This document shows, piece by piece, positions 52,918 to 61,400 of a stretch of 64,000 nt of DNA. The translations under genes and the position numbers were made by a program. Position 1 is the stretch's first letter; the number at the start of each line of letters is the position of its first letter. This DNA comes from UKL13-2 sp036394575 (GTDB taxonomy: Bacteria > Pseudomonadota > Gammaproteobacteria > Burkholderiales > Usitatibacteraceae), in contig DASWEY010000006.1 in NCBI GenBank assembly GCA_036394575.1, forward strand, positions 1 through 64,000, in the 5' to 3' direction. Below the pieces are notes generated by a model that saw only the letters and a list, made by a program, of their open reading frames with translations, was not told where the DNA came from and searched no databases.

Positions 52918-54171
52918 TCAGAAACTTGGCTGTAGCGCTGCCTGGTCAATATCCAGCTTGATTTCGTCACCCAGAATGCGCGCAGCGAGGCGGACAGCAT
53001 CCTCGGCGGCAACCCGCCGATAGAGTTTGTTGTCGTCGCGAAGCTTGGCGGCGGCCGAACGCTGGATGGCTGCCTCGCCGCCCAAGCCCTGTTGCTCCAA
53101 AGCCTCTGCCAGCAGTGTCTGTGCCCAGGCGAGAATATCCTCCGCGGCGCCCCGTCGCGCCAATGCCACGGCATGCCGTAATACGCTGACGGCGCTGGCG
53201 AGATCCCGGCGCCGCAGGTAGAGTTTGCCAAGCGAGACCGAGGTGAAGACGGCGGTCCTCACATAATCCAGCGAGCGGGACCGGTCCAGCGCGATGCCAA
53301 GCTGACTTTCCGCTTCCTCCATGCGTCCTTCCAGGAGTGCAATCATGCCCAGCGATGCCATTCGGTCGGTCACGACCAATGCGTCTCCATCCTCCTCGGC
53401 AATGGCGAGCGCCTTTTCGATATGGAGCCGCGACTCGGCCAGCAATTCATGGGCAGGCATCTCCTGCGCAACCAGATTTTCCGCCCTGCGCAGCAGAGCG
53501 ATGCCCCAGTTGCCATGGCTGGCGGCGAATTGCATCCGGGTGCCGTGCTCGGCAAGCTGAGTTGCCTCGCGGAACAGTTCGGTGGCCGCGTCCATTGTTC
53601 CGGTCATCGCGGTAAGCATCGCCTTGAGGCGAATGAGGCGAATACGTTGCTCCCGTAACGGCCCGGAAGCACGCGTCAGCATCAAACCTTTTTCGATCAC
53701 CTTCATGGCAATATCGGAGGCGCCAAGCGCCTGCAACGCAAGCCCGGTCGATATATAACTGTTGACTTTTTCGGCCGTACTACCGCTGCGCTGCGCGAAC
53801 TCCCAGGCGTCAATTGCGGTCGCGATGGCGCTTACATAATCGCTGCGGTGATACTGCGAGATGCTTGCAGAGTTCAGTGCGTTGGCTACCGCGGCGAAAT
53901 CCGACAATCGCAGCGCCAGGGAGCGGGCTTCGCCGGCTGCCGCAAGCCCCTTCACGCCATCCGCAGCATCGGCGAAGTAACGTGCGAGGAAGAGCAATGC
54001 CTCGAGCCGGGATATATCGTCCGGTGATTCGTCAACCTGGCGTCGCAGGATGTCTGAGCGAGTGGGTTGGGTAGTGGAGCCTGGGAATTCGCGACGCATA
54101 TGAATGGAATGATTTACGGGGGCGGATATCAATGCAGGGCTGCACCCGTAGATGCCGATCGCCTGCGACAA
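52918..54171 (-). CDS. TPR-repeat protein of unknown function
   Basis: A 417-residue, largely helical protein. Tetratricopeptide-like repeats are visible along the chain, for example ALNSASISQYHRSDYVSAIA, LLAESRLHIEKALAIAEEDG, VSLGKLYLRRRDLASAVSVL. There is no signal peptide, DNA-binding or catalytic motif that I can see. An internal ATG at 54099 (MRREFPGSTTQPTRS) is an alternative start. The last residues have no clear family match. It likely acts as a protein-interaction scaffold. Transcribed away from the Lrp and PKS genes. Confidence 0.7.
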   Translation of the reverse strand: MSQAIGIYGCSPALISAPVNHSIHMRREFPGSTTQPTRSDILRRQVDESPDDISRLEALLFLARYFADAADGVKGLAAAGEARSLALRLSDFAAVANALNSASISQYHRSDYVSAIATAIDAWEFAQRSGSTAEKVNSYISTGLALQALGASDIAMKVIEKGLMLTRASGPLREQRIRLIRLKAMLTAMTGTMDAATELFREATQLAEHGTRMQFAASHGNWGIALLRRAENLVAQEMPAHELLAESRLHIEKALAIAEEDGDALVVTDRMASLGMIALLEGRMEEAESQLGIALDRSRSLDYVRTAVFTSVSLGKLYLRRRDLASAVSVLRHAVALARRGAAEDILAWAQTLLAEALEQQGLGGEAAIQRSAAAKLRDDNKLYRRVAAEDAVRLAARILGDEIKLDIDQAALQPSF

Positions 54172-54181
54172 ATTTTCCCGA

Positions 54182-54430
54182 CTACTGACTGCCGGTGCGG
54201 TTTTGTGCGGGAGCCTTTGCTTGGCCGCGGCGTTTTATCACCATCCGATCATGCAGGTCGTCAATGGTGCTGCTGCCGGTTTGCACGAACAGGAAGGGCA
54301 ACAGGCCATGGATCAGGCAGGCCAATCCGCCAGCCATCATCCGCAGCGCAAAAAGCGTGGCACAAAGCAGATGTTCGGAGTAGGTCTCGTCGACGGATTC
54401 CGGATGCTCGGTGAACAGTTTTTTAAGCAT
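54182..54430 (-). CDS. DUF6356-family small membrane protein
   Basis: An 82-residue protein: MLKKLFTEHPESVDETYSEH at the N-terminus, then one hydrophobic helix (GGLACLIHGLLPFLFVQTGS) and a conserved tail IDDLHDRMV. This pattern (FTEHP, then YxEH, then GxACLxHxxLPFLFV, then LHxRM) is the DUF6356 family; function unknown. A same-size frame on the opposite strand (54152–54436) has no family features and is rejected. It lies 10 bases before the TPR gene on the same strand. Confidence 0.8.
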   Translation of the reverse strand: MLKKLFTEHPESVDETYSEHLLCATLFALRMMAGGLACLIHGLLPFLFVQTGSSTIDDLHDRMVIKRRGQAKAPAQNRTGSQ

Positions 54431-54454
54431 AAATGAGTCCGAAGAGCGAATGTT

Positions 54455-54550
54455 GAACAGGTAAATTTTACGTTTTATATACGAAAAAATATTCTTAAAT
54501 CAATCAAAACAACTACAATTTCGAAATAAATAATCTAATTTTCAAGGAAA
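54455..54550. promoter_or_regulatory. AT-rich divergent regulatory region of the DUF6356 and lrp genes
   Basis: About 96 bases of strongly A/T-rich DNA in an otherwise GC-rich segment, with runs such as TTTTATATACG and AAAAATATTCTTAAAT. It lies between the divergent DUF6356 gene and the Lrp-type regulator. Lrp/AsnC proteins bind AT-rich, bendable DNA and often autoregulate, so this is the likely control region. No defined palindrome was seen. Confidence 0.45.
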
Positions 54551-54556
54551 TATAGA

Positions 54557-55042
54557 ATGAATCACCTTGATCGTATCGATCGTGAAATCCTGGTTGCGCT
54601 GCAGGTCGACGGCAGTTTGTCCATGGCCCATCTGAGTGACCGGGTAGGTTTGTCGGCCACACCATGCTGGAAGCGCGTGAAGCGTCTGGAGGAGGAGGGT
54701 TATATCGAGCGACGGGTCGCCATCGTCAATCAGCGCAAGGTGGGACTCCCGGTCACTGTTTTTGTAAGTGTGCGTACTGGTCAGCATGACGAAAAATGGC
54801 TCACCGAGTTTGCCGAAGCGGTGATGGCCCTGCCCGAGGTCCTGGAGTTCTACCGGATGAGTGGAGAGGTGGACTATCTGCTGAAAGTGGTGACCACCGA
54901 TATAGACGGCTATGACCAGTTCTACAAACGGCTGATCGCCGCTGCGCGTCTCAGTGATGTTTCTTCAGCATTCGCTATGCAGCAGATCAAACTGACGACG
55001 GCGCTTCCCCTGGAGCTGGCGGCGGCCAAGGGCCCGCGCTGA
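54557..55042 (+). CDS. Lrp/AsnC-family transcriptional regulator
   Basis: A 161-residue regulator. The N-terminal helix-turn-helix (about 5–60) has LDRIDREILVALQVDGSLSM and SATPCWKRVKRLEEEGYIER, and the C-terminal RAM ligand-binding domain has VLEFYRMSGEVDYLLKVVTT and YDQFYKRL. AAGGAAA lies six bases before the ATG. These proteins respond to amino acids. It precedes the PKS by 386 bases on the same strand and could control it; that is inference. Confidence 0.9.
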   Translation: MNHLDRIDREILVALQVDGSLSMAHLSDRVGLSATPCWKRVKRLEEEGYIERRVAIVNQRKVGLPVTVFVSVRTGQHDEKWLTEFAEAVMALPEVLEFYRMSGEVDYLLKVVTTDIDGYDQFYKRLIAAARLSDVSSAFAMQQIKLTTALPLELAAAKGPR

Positions 55043-55428
55043 CTGCCGACTCATTCGGCGAGGACGTCCGCCGCGGCCGACTGACGGGCTGCTGTATCAT
55101 GTAAAAACTGAGCAAATATGATCTGCAGTAATCTCCGAGTTGCTCGTCGGGCAGCAAAAAAACAGGCAAATTCATAAGTTGTCCGACCCTGTGGCCGGGA
55201 TCAGACAAGCAACGTCCGGCGGCGCGCATGAGCGACCAGCGGCTAGACCGAAGTAATCCATGTCCGGGGCCGCGAGAGCCAATATCGACCTGTCAATCGC
55301 GTTTTGTTACCATGGTCGGGGTAAAAACCAACTTCTCCATCGCCGCGCCCCACGGCAGCAAAGTACAGCGGATTGTCATCTGCGACCTTGGGGATGCAAA
55401 TCATATTGTCTAAAAACCGCTCATCACG
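55043..55428. other. 386-base gap between the regulator and the PKS
   Basis: No supported gene. The frames here are short, and none has a clear ribosome-binding site or family feature. No good sigma-70 promoter or terminator was identified; a TTGGGG–17–TAAAAA arrangement (55388–55416) ends only 12 bases from the PKS ATG and is too close for a normal leader. The PKS promoter is not identified. Confidence 0.5.
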
Positions 55429-58400
55429 ATGAAAAGAAAAATTGCCGTCGTCGGCATGTCCTTCCGCTTTCCCGGAACCAGCGCGGAGCAATATTGGCCC
55501 GATCTTTTGAGCGGCAAGGATCTGGTCACGTCGGTCGATCCGACACGTTGGGCGCAAGAGACGTTCCGCCATCCGAGCAAGAGCCACGCCGGCACCAGTT
55601 ATACCTACGCGGCCGGTTCCATTGGCGATGTATCCACTTTTGATGCCGGTTTCTTCGGTATCTCGCCGCGGGAGGCGGCGCAGATGGATCCGCAGCAGCG
55701 CCTGCTGCTGGAGATGAGCTGGGAGGCGTTTGAAAACGCCGGTATCAAGCCGGGTGCGGTCAAGGGCAGCAAATGCGGCGTCTATATCGGCATATCGAGC
55801 ACCGATTACGCGTACCGCTTCGCCGACGATCTGGGGGCCATCGATTCCACCGTGGCGACCGGCAATACGGCCAGTATCGCCGCCAATCGAATTTCCTACG
55901 TGTTCGATCTGCGCGGACCGAGCATGGCGCTGGACACGGCCTGTTCCTCCTCCCTGGTTGCATTTCACCAGGCCTGTCAGTCGGTGGCATCCGGCGAAAG
56001 TTCATTGGCGATCGCTGGCGGCGTCAGTCTGCATTTGCATCCCTATGGCTTCATCGCTTTCTCCAAAGCATCCATGTTGTCACGACGCGGCCGTTGCAAT
56101 GTCTTCGACGCCTCCGGCGATGGCTATGTGCGCTCCGAAGGCGGCGGTATTTTCATTCTGAAGGATTATGACCAGGCGATCGCTGACGACAATCCCATTC
56201 TGGCCATCGTGGCGGCCTCTGCGATCAATAGCGACGGCAAGAAGTCAGGTCTAACCGTCCCCAGCAGCCAGGCGCAGGCCGCGTTGCTGACGGATGCCTA
56301 TGCTGACGCGGGCATTGATCCCGCCGATATCGATTACATCGAGGCGCATGGTACCGGCACCGCGGTGGGCGACCCGATCGAGACGCGCGCGCTGGGCGAA
56401 GCGCTGGCAAAATTTCGGTCCAAGGATCACCCCCTGCTGATCGGGTCCGTGAAAAGCAATCTGGGACATCTGGAAGCAGCATCGGGAGTCGCCGGTTTGG
56501 TCAAGGCGCTCTACTGTGTGCAACACCGCACGGTTCCGGCCACCATCCATGTGGACACGCCGAATCCCAATATCCCGTTCGAAGACTGGAATTTACGTGT
56601 TGCTCGCAAAACCACTGCACTCAAGCAGACCGGCAAGCTGGTCGTCGGCGTGAATTCCTTTGGCTTCGGTGGTGCCAATGCGCATGTCATTCTTGAAAGT
56701 CCGGCGGCGAAGGTGACGCCCCTGCAGCCGCGGCCGCCCAAGCCGCAGCCCGGTGCCGAGCTTCCGCTGGTGGTGTCGGGCAAGAGCGAGCCTGCGCTCA
56801 AAGCCGCTGCACGCGATTACGCTACATTCCTGCGTCAGCACCAAAGCGTCCCGCTTTACGACATTGCCTACAGCGCGACCTTCAACCGCGAATGGCATGA
56901 ATATCGTGCCGTGGTGTTCGGTTCCACGCACAAATCGCTGGCTTCGGCGCTGGAGCATTTTGCCAATGGCACAGCGTCCGGTTTGCCGGTGGAATCCGCC
57001 ACCGTGCTGGCGCCGCCGGTGAAAGTCGCATTCATTTATTCCGGCAACGGATCGCAGTGGGAAGGTATGGGCAAGCGCCTCTTGCGCGAGGACGAAACCT
57101 TTCGGGCGGCCGTGCAGCGCGTCGACCAGATTTTCAGGCGCTATGCGGATTTCTCGCTTGAAGACGAGCTCTCGGGCAAGAACGGCGAGGGCCGGCTTGC
57201 CTTGACCGAGATTGCGCAACCGACATTGTTCGCGGTCCAGGTCGGCATTACCGAAATGCTGCGCACCCGCGGCCTCGCGCCGAACGCGGTCGCCGGCCAC
57301 AGCGTCGGCGAGATCGCTGCCGCCTGGGCGTCCGGTGCTCTGACCCTGGAGCAGGCTGTGCAGGTCATCTATCATCGCAGCCAGCTGCAGGCGACCACCA
57401 AGGGCCGCGGACAGATGACGGCGGTCGGCCTGGGTGAATTTGCCATGCGCCAGTTGTTGCAGGAGTTCAAGCTCGAGTCGGCCATCGCGATCGCCGGCAC
57501 GAACAGTGTGCGAGGAGTGACCCTGGCCGGTGACGATGCTGCGCTCGCCTTGCTGGAAACGGTGCTCGTAGAGCGCAAGATATTCCACAAGCGTCTCGAT
57601 CTCGACTATGCCTTTCACAGTCCTGCGATGGACCCGATCGAGTCGAGAATTTACAAGGCGCTCGGCGCGCTTGCGCCAGGCGAGGAGCAATTGCCGTTCA
57701 TTTCCACGGTCACCGGCGAGCAGCTGTCCGGTGCGTTACTGGATGCTTATTACTGGTGGCAGAATATCCGCAACCCGGTGCTGTTCGAAAAGGCGGTCAA
57801 GACCGCCCGCTCCATGGGCATCGACCTGTTCATCGAAATCGGTCCGCATGCGGTGCTGCGCGGTTATCTCAACGACAGCCAGAAAGAGAGCGGTGTTCCG
57901 GGACGAGTGGTGACCACGCTGTCGCGTGGCGACGACGCGGCGGAGCGCGTCTGGAGTGCTGCCGCCAAGGTGATGATTGCCGGTGCGCCGGTCGATTGGA
58001 GCCGCTTCTTTTCGCATCCGGCCCAATTCACGCCGTTGCCCAATTACCCTTGGCAGCGCGAGCGCTACTGGCAGACGGTGACGCCGGAATCGGAAAACCT
58101 GCTGAACCGCTACAAGATCCATCCATTGCTGGGTTATCGACTGACACAACAGGAATTCACCTGGGAAAACCAGTTGGATCCCCTGTTGAATCCGACGCTT
58201 GCCGACCATGTCGTCGGCGATGCGATCGTCTTTCCCGGCACCGGCTTTGCCGAGCTGGCCCTGGCTGCGGCTGCGCAGTGGACGGTGGGCAATGTCCCTC
58301 ACGACAAGATTGAAATCGAAGAGCTGGAAATTCGTGCGCCGCTGCTGTTATCGGTCGAGCATTCCAAATCACTGCGCGTCAGTATCGACCCGGCCGACGG

Positions 58401-61400
58401 CAGTTTCGCGGCGAAATCGCGCGATCAGAACAGCGGCGAAGCCTGGACACTGCATGCCACCGGCCGGATCCCGGCGGAGCCGCAGGACGTGCTGTTCAGC
58501 GAAGACAAGCCGGCGGTCCCCGTGCGCCAACCCGACTTCGATGCGACGCTGCACACCCGCCTGACCGAACTGGTCGGCCTCAATTACGGACCTGCCTTCA
58601 AGGCTATCAGCGCCGGTTGGGTCGAAGGTGATTCGGTGTGGGCACGTCTGACGGTACCGGACGCGGTCCGCGCCGAACTGGGCAGCACGCTGCTGCATCC
58701 GGCGCTGCTGGACTGCACGTTTCAGCTCATCATTCATCTGCTGCGCGATCAAATAGCCACACAGACCGGTGTTGCCTATGTGCCAACCCGGATCGGTCGG
58801 CTGATTTTCAAAACCGGCAAGGCCGCACCGGTGTTGGCGCGTGCCGACCTGGTGCGGCGTTCGCCACAATCGCTGACGGCGGATTTTGCGCTGTTCGATG
58901 AGCATGGCGAAATAGTCGCCTGGCTGCGCGGCGTGCGCTTTCGCGCGGTGCGCCTGCGCAAGGACAGTTCGGATCATTTGCGCTTCCTCGATTACGTCGG
59001 CATTGCACAACCGCGAGCTGCGGCAGGTGTGGCACTGCCGACTCTCACTGAAGAAGTGCGCAAGGCTTTGGCTGCGGCCGCCTTGGCGCTGTCCAAAAGC
59101 AGCGCATTTCAGCCCTACACCCAGCAGATCGAGCCCCTGCTCGATGCACTCTGCGCCGCCTTTGCCGACGACGCCCTGCAGCGCATCGCCGGCGGTAACG
59201 AGTTGTCGGATCAGCGCGTTGCGCAACTGGCGGAGCAGAATCCGGCGTCGGCATCCCTGGTGGCGCGCCTGATCGATATGCTGGAAGAGGACGGCGTGTT
59301 GAAGCGCGCCGACAGCGGCTGGCAGTTCACAGCCGGCGATGAAGAGCCGGCTGCGCACGATATCTGGAATGCCCTGATCGCCGACCACCCCGATCATTTC
59401 GCGATTTTCAACGCAGTCGGCCGCGTGGGCCTCAATCTTGAGCGTTTGCTCGACGGCGGCGCCAGCATCGGCCAGCTGTTGCCGCGCGAATGCACCGTGG
59501 CGGCGATGTCGGCAGAAGTCATCGGCCATGCCGCCACGCGCTCTTTCGGACTCGCCCTGCAGCAATGCGTCACCGCCGCGCTGGAACGCCTGAGCGAGGG
59601 CCAGCGCCTGCGCATCGTTGAGATCAGCGATGGGGCGCCGACCTTTGCATCCGGCCTGTTGCGCTCCCTCCGGCGCGATCGCTTCGACTACGTCATCGCC
59701 ACCCCTAATCGCGCCACGGCTGAAGACTGTCAGCACCGGGTCGACCGGTTGCCGGGTGCGGTAGTGCAGGTGTTCGGGAATGATGCGGACAATGCTCTCC
59801 CGCCAGCATCGCGGGATGCACGGGACGCGGGCTTTCAACTGGCGATTCTGGTCAACGATTTCGCCAGCGACGAAGAGGCTCAGCGCGCCGTAAGTCAGGC
59901 GAAGCGCATGCTTGCCGTGAATGGCACCCTGGTGCTGCTGGGGACGCCTTCCTCGCGCTGGCTCGACCTGGTGTTTGGCGCCACTCCGAACTGGTGGGCG
60001 CCGCGCGCCGAAGCCGCGCCAGCACTGATGTCGCGCTCTGCCGCGCGTTGGGACCAGCGTCTGCGCGCCCTCGGCTTCGAAGACAGCGTCACCCTGCCTC
60101 TTGCACCGGATGCCCCGGCGACCCCTTATTTGATGGTGGCCCGCGCTGGCGCCGAAAACGCTGTTGCGGCGGCGGCGCAACTGCCAGCGCAGCCAGCGGC
60201 GCACGCAGCCTGGATCGTCCTGGTCGACGATAATCCTTTCGCCATCGCAACCGCGCAGAATTTTGCCAGCCGTATCGTGGGCGATAGCGGTTATGTCGCC
60301 GTGGTCGGCGCCCTGCGGCACGCTGAAGTGGATTGCTCGCATGCCGATATCAGCCCGAGCGATGCGCATGCCATGGCCGCCCTGCTGGGTCATGTGCGCG
60401 CCTCCCGCGGGGCGGTCAGCGGGGTGCTGCATCTTTACGGATTCGGGCGCAATGATTCCCTGGTGGGCGCGACGCAATTGCTGGCCCATCAAGTGGAACG
60501 CTGCGCCATCGCCAGCGCACTGGTGCAGGCCTGCGAGCAGGCCGAGGTCGACACCGCCTGCTGGCTGGTGACGACCGGCGCCGCTTCCGCGCTGTTGCCG
60601 CAGCGCGAGGCGCAATTTGCCGACATGGCCGACGCGCCACTGTGGGGGCTGGGCCGCACCCTGATGAACGAACCATCCCGGCTGGCGATTCGTCTGATCG
60701 ATCTTGAGCGGGCCGGCGCCAGTGAACGCGCTGACAGCAAGGTTGCCGCTGCGCTGGTTGCAGAAATCCTGTCGGCGGATGCCGAGCAGGAAACGATGTT
60801 CACGATTCACGGCGAACGTTTTGTGCCGCGCCTGCGTGTGATGCCGCGGCATCTGGTTGAAAATGAAAAACCGGTGCTGTCCACCACCTTGCGTCTGGGG
60901 TTCCAGTTTGCCGGCCAATTGCGCAATCTGCGCTGGCAGGCGTTCCCGCGCACGCGTCCGGCCGCCGATGAAATCGAAATCGAAGTGGCCGCCACGGGCC
61001 TCAATTTCCGCGACGTCATGTATGCGCTGGGCCTGCTCTCCGAGGAGGCGGTGGAAAACGGCTTTGCCGGACCGACTCTCGGCCTTGAATGCGCCGGTGT
61101 CGTGATCGGTGTCGGCGCCGGTGTCGAAGGTTTCGGTCTCGGCGATCGCGTGGTCGCGTTCGGTCCATCGAGCTTCAGCAATCATGTGCTGACCAAGGCC
61201 AGCGGCGTATCGCGCATCCCGCCGGGCATTTCGTTTGAAGCCGCCGCCACCATCCCCAGCACCTTCTTCACCGCCTATTACGCATTGCATCATTTGGCGC
61301 GCCTGCGCGAAGGCGAGAAGATTCTGATTCACGGCGCCGCGGGTGGTGTCGGCATCGCCGCCATTCAGCTGGCCAAATATTTTGGCGCAGAAATTTTCGC

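Noticed and set aside
54152..54436. 94-codon plus-strand frame overlapping the DUF6356 gene
   Set aside because: The minus-strand frame matches the DUF6356 pattern (FTEHP, YSEH, CLIHGLLPFLFV); the plus-strand product has no family features.
55141..55170. Possible terminator (TTGCT/AGCAA followed by A-run) in the regulator–PKS gap
   Set aside because: The stem is only five base pairs, and the homopolymer is on the wrong side for either strand.
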